Assembly: GCF_000243275.1 (NCBI RefSeq)
Contig: NZ_CM001437.1
Coordinates: forward strand, 1,140,175-1,204,174
Reading direction: 5' to 3'
Length of the DNA stretch: 64,000 nucleotides
Source of the DNA: Myroides odoratus DSM 2801
Lineage (GTDB): Bacteria; Bacteroidota; Bacteroidia; Flavobacteriales; Flavobacteriaceae
Each line of letters begins with the position of its first letter. Position 1 is the stretch's first letter. The notes beneath the pieces are model-generated. The model made no database searches. It was not told the origin of the DNA and saw only the letters and a program-made list of their open reading frames with translations. Position numbers and translations under genes: made by a program. Positions 8,717 to 20,701 of this stretch are shown piece after piece.

Positions 8717-9556
8717 ATGGCAAAACAAAAAAACTCAGAAAAGGCAATGTCCTTTTTAGACCATTTAGAAGAATTAAGATGGCTATTAATCCGCGCTTCC
8801 GTTTTTATTTTAGGAGGGGGAATCATCGCTTTCTTTTTCAGGGATTTTATATTCAATACAATCATTTTCGGACCAAAGAATAGCGATTTCGTTACCTATC
8901 AATTCTTCTGTAAAATTGCACAGTACTTTAATTTTGACGATAGTTTTTGTCAACAAGAACTTCCTTTTGAAATCCAAAACAGAACCATGGATGGGCAATT
9001 TTCTGTCATGATGTGGACGTGTATTACAGCAGGTTTCATCATTTCAGTTCCTTTTATCCTATGGGAAATCTGGAAATTTATTAGTCCAGCCTTATACACT
9101 AAAGAAAAGAAATACGCTAAATTCTTTATTGTCATTTCATCATTCTTATTCTTTTTGGGTGTTTTATTTGGCTATTATGTAATCACTCCACTATCTATCA
9201 ACTTCTTGGTAAATCTACAGGTAAGTGATGTGGTAAAAAATGACATCGACATCAACTCTTACATTGGGCTAGTAAAAACCACCTCTATCGCTTGTGGTTT
9301 AATTTTTGAACTTCCGATTATCATGTATTTCTTATCGGTTCTTGGTTTAGTTACCCCACAATTTTTAAGAGAATACAGAAAATATGCCATTGTATTAATT
9401 CTAATTTTAGCAGCAATCATCACTCCTCCGGATGTGATTAGCCAAATTATAGTTTCTATCCCTTTGTTGATACTATATGAAATTAGTATTTATATCTCTA
9501 AATTTGTTCAAAAGAAACCTAAAACGGAAGTTTTGGCACCAAACAATAATGACTAA
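8717..9556 (+). CDS. tatC: Sec-independent protein translocase subunit TatC
   Basis: Inner-membrane receptor for twin-arginine signal peptides. The N-terminal motif FLDHLEELRW, the conserved Glu in FELPI and six hydrophobic segments identify it. The 279-residue length is normal; the first periplasmic loop is longer than in E. coli and carries two Cys (FFCKIAQYF and SFCQQEL), possibly a disulfide. No tatA/B lies beside it here. It sits between kdsD and lptB with gaps of 4 and 2 bp, so one mRNA is expected. Confidence 0.96.
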   Translation: MAKQKNSEKAMSFLDHLEELRWLLIRASVFILGGGIIAFFFRDFIFNTIIFGPKNSDFVTYQFFCKIAQYFNFDDSFCQQELPFEIQNRTMDGQFSVMMWTCITAGFIISVPFILWEIWKFISPALYTKEKKYAKFFIVISSFLFFLGVLFGYYVITPLSINFLVNLQVSDVVKNDIDINSYIGLVKTTSIACGLIFELPIIMYFLSVLGLVTPQFLREYRKYAIVLILILAAIITPPDVISQIIVSIPLLILYEISIYISKFVQKKPKTEVLAPNNND

Positions 9557-9558
9557 GT

Positions 9559-10302
9559 ATGAAATTAAGAGCAGATAATATTGTCAAGATGTACAAAAAG
9601 AGAAAGGTTGTAAAAGGCGTTTCTGTTGAAGTTAATCAAGGAGAGATTGTAGGGTTATTGGGACCTAATGGGGCTGGGAAAACGACTTCGTTTTATATGA
9701 TTGTAGGATTGGTAAAGCCCAATTTCGGCCACATCTATCTAGACAATATGGACATTACCAGCTTCCCAATGTACAAAAGAGGGCAACATGGTATTGGTTA
9801 TTTAGCCCAAGAACCATCGGTGTTTCGAAAATTAAGTATCGAGGATAATATTTTAAGTGTACTCCAATTGACCAAGCTTTCTAAGCAAGAGCAAGTGGCT
9901 AAAATGGAGTCTTTAATTGCTGAATTTAACTTAGAACACATTCGCACAAACCGTGGGGATTTGTTATCTGGAGGAGAACGCAGAAGAACGGAAATTGCCC
10001 GTGCTCTGGCTACCGATCCAAAGTTTATCTTACTCGATGAACCTTTTGCAGGGGTTGACCCTGTTGCAGTAGAGGATATCCAACGTATTGTTGCCAAATT
10101 AAAAAACAAAAATATCGGAATCTTAATCACAGATCACAACGTACAAGAAACACTAGCGATTACAGATAAGACTTATTTAATGTTTGAAGGAGGTATTCTT
10201 AAAGCTGGAGTTCCTGAAGAACTAGCAGAGGATGAGATGGTTAGAAAAGTATATTTAGGTCAAAACTTTGAATTGCGTAAAAAGAAATTAGACTTCGACT
10301 AG
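9559..10302 (+). CDS. lptB: LPS export ABC transporter ATP-binding protein LptB
   Basis: ATPase powering extraction of LPS from the inner membrane by LptB2FGC. Walker A GPNGAGKTT (residues 35-43), signature LSGGERRRTEIARAL, Walker B FILLDEPFAGVDP and switch His in ITDHNV are all intact. The ERRRTEIARAL form of the signature is characteristic of LptB rather than of amino-acid importers. Third gene of kdsD-tatC-lptB: KDO synthesis and LPS export are thus coexpressed with Tat. No clear terminator was seen before the wza promoter. Confidence 0.95.
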   Translation: MKLRADNIVKMYKKRKVVKGVSVEVNQGEIVGLLGPNGAGKTTSFYMIVGLVKPNFGHIYLDNMDITSFPMYKRGQHGIGYLAQEPSVFRKLSIEDNILSVLQLTKLSKQEQVAKMESLIAEFNLEHIRTNRGDLLSGGERRRTEIARALATDPKFILLDEPFAGVDPVAVEDIQRIVAKLKNKNIGILITDHNVQETLAITDKTYLMFEGGILKAGVPEELAEDEMVRKVYLGQNFELRKKKLDFD

Positions 10303-10392
10303 GTCTACTAGTACGTGAATGAATTTTAGTGCTCTTTTACTGTAATTAGTAAAATATTGCTACTTTTACTTTTATTCAACTTAACAAAGTTC

Positions 10393-10400
10393 TACTTTTG
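10393..10400 (+). promoter_or_regulatory. -7 promoter box for the wza/wzc-like pair
   Basis: TACTTTTG, 14 bp before the ATG at 10415; predicted leader is very short. No perfect -33 TTG. Confidence 0.55.
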
Positions 10401-10414
10401 CAAAAAAATTAACA

Positions 10415-11197
10415 ATGAAATTAAGAAGCTCATTTGCTGTATTACTCCTCTTAACAGCTGTATTTCTGACGTCATGTGCGTCCAGAAAGTCAGTAGTTTA
10501 CTACCAAAACGTAGAAGATGTGTTAACGAACAATAATACAGTTACCAATTTTGAAACCCATCTGCAACCAGATGATTTACTAATGATTATTGTATCAGCT
10601 CAAGATCGAGAAGCTGCTGCTCCCTTCAACTTAGTAAATACCATGACTACGAACCCTAATAACCCTGCAGGTACAGGTCAAATGCAACAACAATTGTATT
10701 TGGTGGACAACAAAGGGAATATCGAATTTCCTGTTCTTGGAACCATTAAGATTAGCGGATTAACAAAAAAAGAAGCTATTGATTACCTAACAACTGAGAT
10801 TAGTAAATATATCATTCGTCCTATTGTTAACATGAGAATCATGAACTACAAAGTAACGGTGCAAGGTGAAGTAAATAGACCTGGAATCCACACTGTTGTT
10901 AGCGAGCGTCTGACGCTTTCTGATGCGATTGCACTTTCAGGAGACATGACGGTTTATGGAAAAAGAGACAATGTTCTTGTGATTCGCGAAGTAGAAGGAA
11001 AACGCATTCCTTACCGTGTAGATATGACTAAAGCTGATTTTATTACCTCCCCTTACTATTACTTAAACCAAAACGATATTGTATATGTCGAGCCTAACAA
11101 AACAAGAGTAAACTCTTCTGTTGTAGGTCCTAACCTTACTTTAGGTATTTCGGCACTATCTTTATTAGTAACTATAATTGCGCTGTCAACTAAATAA
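10415..11197 (+). CDS. polysaccharide export outer-membrane lipoprotein (Wza/OMA family)
   Basis: The 260-residue protein begins with a lipoprotein signal peptide (lipobox LTSC, Cys near residue 21). It continues with the poly-export domain (LQPDDLLMIIVSAQD) and a SLBB-like domain (VTVQGEVNRPGIHTV). A hydrophobic C-terminal segment (LTLGISALSLLVTIIAL) resembles the membrane-spanning end seen in Bacteroidota Wza homologues. It should form the outer-membrane part of a capsule or exopolysaccharide exporter together with the Wzc-like kinase 6 bp downstream. No glycosyltransferase genes follow, which is unusual for a complete capsule locus. Confidence 0.93.
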   Translation: MKLRSSFAVLLLLTAVFLTSCASRKSVVYYQNVEDVLTNNNTVTNFETHLQPDDLLMIIVSAQDREAAAPFNLVNTMTTNPNNPAGTGQMQQQLYLVDNKGNIEFPVLGTIKISGLTKKEAIDYLTTEISKYIIRPIVNMRIMNYKVTVQGEVNRPGIHTVVSERLTLSDAIALSGDMTVYGKRDNVLVIREVEGKRIPYRVDMTKADFITSPYYYLNQNDIVYVEPNKTRVNSSVVGPNLTLGISALSLLVTIIALSTK

Positions 11198-11202
11198 AAG
11201 AA

Positions 11203-13626
11203 ATGGAAGGAAAATTCGACAATAGTGAAAATGTAAACATTAATATTCGAGAAGAATTAGAGAAATATATTGTACACTGGAGATGGTTTGTAGTTAGTGT
11301 TTTTATTACATTGGTTCTGGCTTTTATCTACCTTCGTTATACAGAAAAGACCTATAAAGTTAATACAACTATTATAGTAAAAGACGAAAAAAGAGGAGGC
11401 GGTATTTCTACTGAGCTTTCTGCATTTGCAGACTTAGGAATGCTATCAGGAGGCAAGAGTAACCTTGAAAATGAAACTCAGATTTTATCTTCTCGTACTT
11501 TAGCAGAACGAACAGTGCGTCGTTTGCAATTGAATATTTCTTATATCAACGAAGGTCGTGTTGTCAATAGTGAGCTTTACAATAATAGTCCTATTGATTT
11601 CAATTTCATCGAACGTGTATTTGATTTCGATCAATTGAGTTATACCTTCTTTGTAAAAGATATCACCGATACATCATTTACACTTTTAGATAAAGAGAAA
11701 GTTAAGTTAGGTACTTTTGAATACAATACCCCTATTGAAACTATTTTAGGAAAGTTAATTGTTACAAAAAACCAACCTAAACCAATTTCTACCCTTAAAA
11801 AAGGAACAGAAGGAGAAACTGAAGAAAGCGAAGAAATGGAAGATGTCAGCAATATTACTGTTGAGATCAAACCTATTGAACAAGTAACTGATTACTTTGT
11901 TAAAAATGTTCAAATCGCTCCTACAGATAAGTTTTCAAGTATCCTTGACTTATCGTTATTAAGTCCAACTCCAGCAAAGGCAGTGGACTATTTAGATAAC
12001 TTAATCACCCTATACAACGATGCTGCTATTGCAGATAAGCGTTATATCTCAGAAAAGACTTCTGAATTCATTGATAGTCGCTTAAAACTCATCACTGATG
12101 AATTAAGTGATGTTGAAAAAACAGTAGAAGGTTATAAATCAAAAAACAGCATTACAGATATCCCTACTGAATTGGGGTTATACTTGCAAAATGCCAATGT
12201 TTATGACAAGCAAATCATTGAGAATGAAACAGAATTAAAAGTAGTTTCCTCTTTGATTGATTTCTTGAGAAGTAGCAAACAAAATGAGTTATTACCAGGT
12301 AATATTGTTTCTTCGGATCCGAGTTCTAACTCGTTAATTAATCAATACAATACCTTAGTCTTAGAGCGCAATAAGATTTCATCTAGTTCTACGGATTTAA
12401 ACCCTGCTGTTATTCGATTAGACGATCAAATTTCAGCGATGAAAGCTTCGGTATTAGCTAGCTTAAATCGTTTAGAAAGCTCTTTAAAAATCACAAAGAA
12501 AGAATTAGAAAGCAAAGAGTTTGAATTGCGTTCAAAACTTTCTCAAGTGCCTAGACAAGAAAGAGAATTTAGAATTATCGATAGACAACAAAAGGTAAAA
12601 GAGGCTATTTACTTATACCTTTTCCAAAAAAGAGAAGAAACGGCTATTACTTTAGCTGCTACTGATCTTAATGCAAAAGTGATTGACACGGCAAAGAGTT
12701 CTGATAAACCCGTTTCACCTAAAAAGGCAATTATTTTATTAGCGGCCTTAATCTTAGGAGGATTAATTCCTTTTGCAGTGATTTACTTGCGTTTACTATT
12801 GGATACGAAAGTAAAAAATCGCTTGGATATTGAGAATAATACAGATGTACCGTTCTTGGGAGATATTCCGCATTCGGATGATCACGAAAATATCATTGAT
12901 TTATCTAGTCGATCAAGTTCAGCTGAAGCCTTGCGTATTATACGTACGAACTTAGAGTTTATGTTGGGGAATGTGAAAGAAGGCATGGCTAAAACCATTT
13001 TCCTTACCTCTACATTTCCAAAAGAAGGTAAAACCTTTACCTCTGTAAACTTAGCTGCGACAATTGCACTTTCTGGTAAACGTACGCTTTTAATTGGAAT
13101 GGACTTGCGTAATCCTCGTTTAGATGATTACTTGAACCTACCATCGAAAGGGGTATCAGATTATCTTTTAAGAAAGAATATTGATATTGATCAATTCATC
13201 GTCAAAGTGGAAGGATACGAGAATTTCTTTGCCTTACCAGCGGGAACTATTCCACCAAATCCTGCCGAGTTATTGATGGGGAATGCAATTCAGGCGATGT
13301 TTACCAAACTAAAAGCAGAATACGACTATATCGTTGTGGATACAGCACCTGTTAGTTTAGTAACGGATACATTGTTGGTAAGTAAATTTGCTGATACGTT
13401 TATCTACGTAACACGCGCTAACTATCTAGACAAACGCATGTTAAAACTTCCTACGGATTTACACCGCGAAGGCAAGTTGAAAAACATGTCTATCATCTTA
13501 AATGACACAACGACCATGAAAGGATATGGTGGCTATGGTTACGGCTATGGTTATGGTTACGGTTACGGACACGATGTGTTAGAAGATAAACGTCCATGGT
13601 GGAAAAAGCTTTTGAATTTAAAATAA
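11203..13626 (+). CDS. Wzc-like polysaccharide co-polymerase / tyrosine autokinase
   Basis: The 807-residue inner-membrane protein combines an N-terminal Wzz domain (TM about 27-48), a long periplasmic coiled-coil, a GNVR-type segment ending in PVSPKKAIILLAALILGG (second TM about 505-525), and a cytosolic BY-kinase domain. Walker A-like residues are in TFPKEGKTFTS, Walker A' in LLIGMDLRNPR and Walker B in YDYIVVDTAP. The tail near 785-800 is a GY-rich run with at least seven tyrosines, the expected autophosphorylation cluster. It forms an operon with the Wza-like gene and controls polymer length and export by phosphorylation cycles. Confidence 0.94.
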   Translation: MEGKFDNSENVNINIREELEKYIVHWRWFVVSVFITLVLAFIYLRYTEKTYKVNTTIIVKDEKRGGGISTELSAFADLGMLSGGKSNLENETQILSSRTLAERTVRRLQLNISYINEGRVVNSELYNNSPIDFNFIERVFDFDQLSYTFFVKDITDTSFTLLDKEKVKLGTFEYNTPIETILGKLIVTKNQPKPISTLKKGTEGETEESEEMEDVSNITVEIKPIEQVTDYFVKNVQIAPTDKFSSILDLSLLSPTPAKAVDYLDNLITLYNDAAIADKRYISEKTSEFIDSRLKLITDELSDVEKTVEGYKSKNSITDIPTELGLYLQNANVYDKQIIENETELKVVSSLIDFLRSSKQNELLPGNIVSSDPSSNSLINQYNTLVLERNKISSSSTDLNPAVIRLDDQISAMKASVLASLNRLESSLKITKKELESKEFELRSKLSQVPRQEREFRIIDRQQKVKEAIYLYLFQKREETAITLAATDLNAKVIDTAKSSDKPVSPKKAIILLAALILGGLIPFAVIYLRLLLDTKVKNRLDIENNTDVPFLGDIPHSDDHENIIDLSSRSSSAEALRIIRTNLEFMLGNVKEGMAKTIFLTSTFPKEGKTFTSVNLAATIALSGKRTLLIGMDLRNPRLDDYLNLPSKGVSDYLLRKNIDIDQFIVKVEGYENFFALPAGTIPPNPAELLMGNAIQAMFTKLKAEYDYIVVDTAPVSLVTDTLLVSKFADTFIYVTRANYLDKRMLKLPTDLHREGKLKNMSIILNDTTTMKGYGGYGYGYGYGYGYGHDVLEDKRPWWKKLLNLK

Positions 13627-13641
13627 TGAAATAAAACACAG

Positions 13642-13672
13642 AAGGCTGGCATAGAAATATGCTAGCCTTTTT
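13642..13672 (+). terminator. terminator after the wzc-like gene
   Basis: AAGGCTGGCATA - gaaa - TATGCTAGCCTT followed by TTTT; one G-T wobble in a 12-bp stem. Confidence 0.8.
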
Positions 13673-13795
13673 AGCAATATCACTTTTTAAAACCTTCAAA
13701 AATAACAATAAAGCAATTTTACTAAGGCATATTATAAACTTAACAATTCTACTGTTATATCACTGAATTACCACGTTTTTTTCAATGCTTATGCT

Positions 13796-13803
13796 TATAT
13801 TTG
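13796..13803 (+). promoter_or_regulatory. -7 promoter box for icd
   Basis: TATATTTG matches TAnnTTTG. The predicted 5' leader is about 60 nt and contains a small AACAAT/ATTGTT hairpin of unknown importance. Confidence 0.5.
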
Positions 13804-13866
13804 CTTTATAATTTTACTATTTAGACTCAACATATACAACAATTATATTGTTATCATTTAAATTGA

Positions 13867-16092
<2,226 letters not shown>

Positions 16093-16109
16093 TCAATAAT
16101 CTTCTATAT

Positions 16110-16145
16110 AAAAAGGCTGTCTTATTCCAAGACAGCCTTTTTTTA
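16110..16145 (+). terminator. icd terminator
   Basis: AAAAGGCTGTCTT - attcc - AAGACAGCC followed by a run of T: a strong hairpin 18 bp after the icd stop. Confidence 0.88.
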
Positions 16146-16152
16146 TCAGCAT

Positions 16153-16188
16153 AAAAAAAGGACTGTTTTTACCACAGTCCTTTTTTAC
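16153..16188. terminator. purB terminator (bidirectional form)
   Basis: AAAAAAGGACTGT - loop - ACAGTCCTTTTTT just downstream of purB on the minus strand. Together with the icd hairpin it insulates two convergent genes. Confidence 0.85.
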
Positions 16189-16193
16189 TTTTA

Positions 16194-17540
16194 TTATTTA
16201 ACTCCTAAATAATTACTTGGAGTAATTTGTTTTAATTCTGTTTTTATTGCATCACTTACCGCAAGTGTTTCAATAAAATTGTGAATCGATTCTTTATTGA
16301 TTACCGTATTGGTACGCGTCAAATCTTTTAAAGCTTCGTATGGGTTTGGATATCCTTCTCGTCTTAAAATAGTTTGAATTGCTTCCGCTACTACAGCCCA
16401 ATTTCGATCTAAATCTTCAGCAAATTTATCTGCATTTAGCAAGAGCTTATTCAATCCCTTCAACGTAGATTCAAAAGCGATGATTGTATGCCCCATTGGT
16501 ACTCCAATATTTCTCAAGACCGTACTATCCGTTAAATCACGTTGCAATCTTGATAAAGGAAGTTTTGCAGCTAAATGCTCAAAGATAGCATTCGCAATTC
16601 CCAAGTTTCCTTCTGAGTTTTCAAAATCAATCGGATTTACTTTATGTGGCATGGCTGAAGATCCAATCTCACCCGCTTTAATTTTTTGTTTGAAATAATC
16701 CATGGAAACATAGGTCCAGATATCGCGATCTAAATCAATCAAAATGGTATTGATGCGTTTCAGTGCATCGAAGAAAGCAGCAAAGTGATCGTAATGTTCA
16801 ATTTGTGTAGTTGGGAATGAATATTTCAATCCTAAACTCAATTCAACGAAATCTTCTCCAAATTGCTTCCAATCATTTTTTGGATAAGCTACATGGTGCG
16901 CGTTGAAGTTTCCTGTTGCTCCGCCAAATTTCGCAGCAAAAGGCACGTTATTCAACAAGCGCAATTGCTCTTCCAAACGTTGTACAAATACTTGAATTTC
17001 CTTTCCTAAACGCGTTGGAGAAGCTGGTTGCCCATGTGTTCTTGCCAACATAGGAACATCACTCCACTCTTGGCTTAATTCTTTCAGTTTATTAACTACA
17101 GAAAGAAATAAAGGCATATACACTTCATGAAAAGCTTCTTTTGTTAATAACGGAATAGAAGTATTATTGATGTCTTGAGAAGTTAATCCAAAATGGATAA
17201 ATTCTTTGTACGACTCTAATCCTAAACGATCAAAAGCATCTTTGATAAAATACTCAACAGCTTTTACATCGTGGTTCGTTATTTTTTCTTTTTCCTTAAT
17301 CCAAAGGGCATCTTCTGCTGTAAAATCTTTGTATAATTTTCGTAACTCTGGAAATAGATTAGGGGAAATCCCACTTAATTGCGGAAGATTATATTCACAC
17401 AGCGCAATAAAATATTCTACCTCAACTAAAACTCTATACTTGATTAGAGCTTCTTCTGAGAAGTATTGTGCTAAGGATTGGGTTTTACTTCTATAACGTC
17501 CATCAATAGGCGATATAGCATTCAGTTCTGTCAGCATCAT
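16194..17540 (-). CDS. purB: adenylosuccinate lyase
   Basis: Catalyses two steps of purine synthesis: SAICAR to AICAR plus fumarate, and adenylosuccinate to AMP plus fumarate. The 448-residue protein starts ELNAISPIDGRYRSKTQ, which is the E. coli-type PurB N-terminus. It contains the fumarase/lyase superfamily signature SSAMPHKVNPIDFEN with its catalytic Ser loop, and TSQDINNTS. Two adjacent ATG codons (17540 and 17537) can serve as start. Monocistronic. Confidence 0.96.
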   Translation of the reverse strand: MMLTELNAISPIDGRYRSKTQSLAQYFSEEALIKYRVLVEVEYFIALCEYNLPQLSGISPNLFPELRKLYKDFTAEDALWIKEKEKITNHDVKAVEYFIKDAFDRLGLESYKEFIHFGLTSQDINNTSIPLLTKEAFHEVYMPLFLSVVNKLKELSQEWSDVPMLARTHGQPASPTRLGKEIQVFVQRLEEQLRLLNNVPFAAKFGGATGNFNAHHVAYPKNDWKQFGEDFVELSLGLKYSFPTTQIEHYDHFAAFFDALKRINTILIDLDRDIWTYVSMDYFKQKIKAGEIGSSAMPHKVNPIDFENSEGNLGIANAIFEHLAAKLPLSRLQRDLTDSTVLRNIGVPMGHTIIAFESTLKGLNKLLLNADKFAEDLDRNWAVVAEAIQTILRREGYPNPYEALKDLTRTNTVINKESIHNFIETLAVSDAIKTELKQITPSNYLGVK

Positions 17541-17677
17541 TTAGATTGTGTTGTTAAGAGACAAAGATAATATTTTTTACGCGGTTTGCTTTTTTGTTTT
17601 TTGTGATTTTAATGGGTTTCTTCCTATTAATTGAATAGACAAACTGGTATTCATTCCTATGAATTGATTAATATATA

Positions 17678-17701
17678 ATGGGCGAATTTCTATTCGCCCT
17701 T
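17678..17701 (-). terminator. weak hairpin after the DUF2911 gene
   Basis: GGGCGAAT - ttct - ATTCGCCC, a perfect 8-bp stem. On the minus strand it is followed only by an AT-rich stretch without a clean T-run. Confidence 0.45.
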
Positions 17702-17729
17702 ACATGGAAATAACACCATTAAATCAGCA

Positions 17730-18584
17730 TTAAATTGCTTTAGACCACTCTTTAATTGCGTCTTTATTCATTTTTACGTAGTCTAGATTATTTGCTTTTT
17801 CAGCTAAATCTAGCGCCACTTTTGCTGTCGCTACGGCTCCAATTTTATCCCCTGCTTTTGCTTGAATTTGAGATTTCAATCGAACAAAATAGTATGGTAC
17901 TTTCTCTCCTGATTTATCAATCGCATTATTAATCCACGACAAAGCTTTAGATAAATCCTTTCCTGTCAAATAAAAATACTCTGCAGCAGCATAGTAATCT
18001 ACGATTTTAGGACCTTCAAAAGTTTCAGTAATACTTTCCATGGCTAAGTTATCAGTTGGCACTTTGAAACGCACTGGAACTAAACTGCGCTCCCACATGA
18101 TTTCCAAATCAGCGTAATCAATATTTACGTTATTGATCGCCATGGTAAACGTTTCAAATTTGCGATCTAAGTTTTGCACCTTTACTTTCGTAGATAATGC
18201 AATTTTAGATTCATCCCATTTTTCTGGTAACCCCCAATTGTTGGTGTCTTTATAAAAAATCACTTCCCACTCCTCTACTTTTGGAATGGTATAAATTGCA
18301 TACGATCCTTTTTTCAATACTTTTCCGTCAATTTCCACATCATTAGCAAAAGAAACAACGGTATTCATATTGGCACCTGTGCGCCATAAACGTCCATAGG
18401 GAACTAAATCACCAAACACCAAACGTCCGCGCATATTAGGTCTAGAATAGTCAATTTTGACATCTGTTAGTCCCACTACCTGATGCACTTCCGATTTTGT
18501 ACTCGTTGGCGGTGTTTGCACTTGTGCTTGCGCAACGGATAAGGCAAATACGGCCAAACTGGTAATAACAAACTTTTTTATCAT
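17730..18584 (-). CDS. DUF2911 domain secreted protein
   Basis: The 284-residue product has a signal peptide (cleavage after AQA near residue 20) and then the DUF2911 core, including PNMRGRLVFGDLVPYGRLWR and GANMNTVVSFANDVEIDGK, to about residue 170. The remaining part is helical and TPR-like (YFYLTGKDLSKALSWINNAI). This domain is common in Bacteroidota; its biochemical role is unknown to me. The protein is expected in the periplasm. It stands alone between purB and dsbD, each unit with its own hairpin. Confidence 0.85.
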   Translation of the reverse strand: MIKKFVITSLAVFALSVAQAQVQTPPTSTKSEVHQVVGLTDVKIDYSRPNMRGRLVFGDLVPYGRLWRTGANMNTVVSFANDVEIDGKVLKKGSYAIYTIPKVEEWEVIFYKDTNNWGLPEKWDESKIALSTKVKVQNLDRKFETFTMAINNVNIDYADLEIMWERSLVPVRFKVPTDNLAMESITETFEGPKIVDYYAAAEYFYLTGKDLSKALSWINNAIDKSGEKVPYYFVRLKSQIQAKAGDKIGAVATAKVALDLAEKANNLDYVKMNKDAIKEWSKAI

Positions 18585-18673
18585 TTTACTTGTATTTAAT
18601 GGTCCAATTTATTTTTTGAATTTGAAGCATACAATTTATTAATTAATCCCCTGATTTAGTCTTAAAATAAACA

Positions 18674-18708
18674 AAAAAAAGCGACCGAAATTTTCGATCG
18701 CTTTTTTG
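18674..18708 (-). terminator. dsbD terminator
   Basis: Hairpin AAAAAAGCGA(T/C)CGAAA-type arms with one mismatch, flanked by A and T runs, immediately after the dsbD stop on the minus strand. Confidence 0.8.
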
Positions 18709-18712
18709 TTTC

Positions 18713-20701
18713 TTATTTTATTTTTTGAATACCGCCTTCTAACCACGCTTTGTATTCTTCCACATCTGGAGTATATCCAACGGGTTCAGACAAACGTTGT
18801 CCTTCTGCATCCAACACAATATAGTAAGGTTGTGCATTGGCATGGTAGTGCTTCATTTGGAAATCACTCCATTTATTTCCGATAGTTTTGATTTTCTTTC
18901 CTGTTGTTTCCGATATGTATTGCTCATTTTCTGGCAATTCTTTTTTATCATCTACATACAGTGAAATCAAGACCACTTCATTTTTCAATAAAGCTAAGAT
19001 TGCAGGATCTGACCAAACGTAATCCTCCATTTTACGACAATTCACACAAGCAAATCCTGTAAAATCAAGCAATACTGGTTTATTTACTGATTTGGCATAC
19101 GCCATTCCTTGTTCGTAATCGGTAAAAGCAACGATATCATGCGCACCGTACTTCGCTCCTTCTGGTAAAACTTCAGTCGTAGAAGCTCCTCCTGATCCAC
19201 CTTTACCCCCCACGCCATAAGGGCTTTCTGAGTATGTCATTGGAGGTGGAAAACCAGAGATAATCTTTAAGGGTGCTCCCCATAATCCAGGTACCAAATA
19301 GATGGTAAACGTTGTAACGAATAATCCCATGAATAAACGTCCTACGGAAATACTATCCATTGGGCTATCGTGTGGTAATCGAATCTTACCAAATAAATAT
19401 AAGGCCCAAGCTCCGAAAATGGTAATCCAAATCGCTAAGAACACTTCTCTTTCTAACCAGTGTGCTTGTAATACAAGATCTGCATTGGATAAAAATTTAA
19501 ACGCTAATGCTAATTCTAAGAATCCCAAAGAAACTTTTACTGTGTTTAACCATCCTCCAGAACGCGGCATAGAGTTTAACCATCCTGGGAACATCGCAAA
19601 CAACATAAATGGAAGCGCTAATGCTAAAGAAAAACCTAACATACCAACGATTGGAGCAATTCCACCTTTAGAAGCTGCTTCTACTAACAAAGTACCTACG
19701 ATAGGTCCAGTACAAGAGAATGAAACAATAGCTAAAGCTAAAGCCATAAACAAGATACCGATAATACCACCGCGATCGGCTTGTGAATCTACTTTATTCG
19801 CCCAAGAATTGGGTAACATAATTTCAAATGCCCCTAAGAAAGACGTTGCAAACACAACTAACAACAAGAAGAAAATGATATTAAAATACACGTTTGTTGA
19901 CAATGCATTCAATGAATCTGCTCCAAAGATTGCGGTTACAATCGTTCCTAATACTACATAAATTAAGATGATCGATAAACCATAGATAATCGCGTTTTTA
20001 ATTCCTTTCGCGCGTGTTTTACTTTGTTTTGTAAAGAAACTCACGGTCATTGGAATCATTGGAAACACACAAGGCGTCAATAAAGCTGCAAAACCTGAGA
20101 AGAAAGCTAAAATGAAGATGGTAAATAATCCTCTTTTCTCTTCTGATTTAGGAGCAGTTGCTTTTGTATCTGTTGCGGCTGCTTCGCTTTCTTTTGCTGT
20201 AGCTGTCTTATTTTCATAAGCCTCAAAATTCTCCACTTCCGTAACTTGAAGTGTTTTTAAATCATATACGAACAAATTACTCTGACTGATACAAACATCT
20301 AAACACACTTGATATCCCAATTCTACTTGAATATTCGGTGTATCAGCATTTGTTAATTTGATTTCTTGTACCAATTGAACAGGACCTACAAAATAAGTCT
20401 CATCCACTTCAAAGATATCGTTATAAACGGTTTTTGTTTCACTCTCTTTGGCGTCACCAACGAGTTCATAATTTCCATCTATATTGTTGTATATAAATTC
20501 GGTTGGCAAGGGTCCTCCATCAGCTGTATATTGAGAGTACATATGCCATCCATCTTGAATAATACCATTCCATGTGATGGTATATTCTGTATCGGATTTC
20601 TTTTCAATTTTCGTTGTCCATTTGGCAGGATTTTCCATCATCTGCGCCTGAACCGTGAAAATAGATATAAAGAAAAATAGCAAATAAGCTAATTTTTTCA
20701 T
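18713..20701 (-). CDS. dsbD: thiol:disulfide interchange protein DsbD-like
   Basis: Carries reductant from cytosolic thioredoxin across the inner membrane to periplasmic partners. Signal peptide at 1-19; the N-terminal DsbD-alpha immunoglobulin-like domain has a Cys pair (YQVCLDVCIS, about 135-140). A CcdA-like membrane core begins near 190 with LLTPCVFPMIP and continues with SCTGPIVGT, the two membrane cysteines. The C-terminal thioredoxin domain has CVNC at 552-555. It overlaps tilS by four bases (ATGA), indicating translational coupling. Confidence 0.92.
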   Translation of the reverse strand: MKKLAYLLFFFISIFTVQAQMMENPAKWTTKIEKKSDTEYTITWNGIIQDGWHMYSQYTADGGPLPTEFIYNNIDGNYELVGDAKESETKTVYNDIFEVDETYFVGPVQLVQEIKLTNADTPNIQVELGYQVCLDVCISQSNLFVYDLKTLQVTEVENFEAYENKTATAKESEAAATDTKATAPKSEEKRGLFTIFILAFFSGFAALLTPCVFPMIPMTVSFFTKQSKTRAKGIKNAIIYGLSIILIYVVLGTIVTAIFGADSLNALSTNVYFNIIFFLLLVVFATSFLGAFEIMLPNSWANKVDSQADRGGIIGILFMALALAIVSFSCTGPIVGTLLVEAASKGGIAPIVGMLGFSLALALPFMLFAMFPGWLNSMPRSGGWLNTVKVSLGFLELALAFKFLSNADLVLQAHWLEREVFLAIWITIFGAWALYLFGKIRLPHDSPMDSISVGRLFMGLFVTTFTIYLVPGLWGAPLKIISGFPPPMTYSESPYGVGGKGGSGGASTTEVLPEGAKYGAHDIVAFTDYEQGMAYAKSVNKPVLLDFTGFACVNCRKMEDYVWSDPAILALLKNEVVLISLYVDDKKELPENEQYISETTGKKIKTIGNKWSDFQMKHYHANAQPYYIVLDAEGQRLSEPVGYTPDVEEYKAWLEGGIQKIK

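Noticed and set aside
13530..13575. Short tandem repeats near the end of the wzc-like gene
   Set aside because: They are in-frame Gly-Tyr codons of the kinase tail, not a CRISPR or independent repeat element.
19302..19961. 219-codon open frame on the plus strand
   Set aside because: It is antisense to the conserved membrane core of dsbD, has no promoter or family resemblance, and its residues (Asn/Ala/Pro/Lys-rich) reflect reverse-complement codons.
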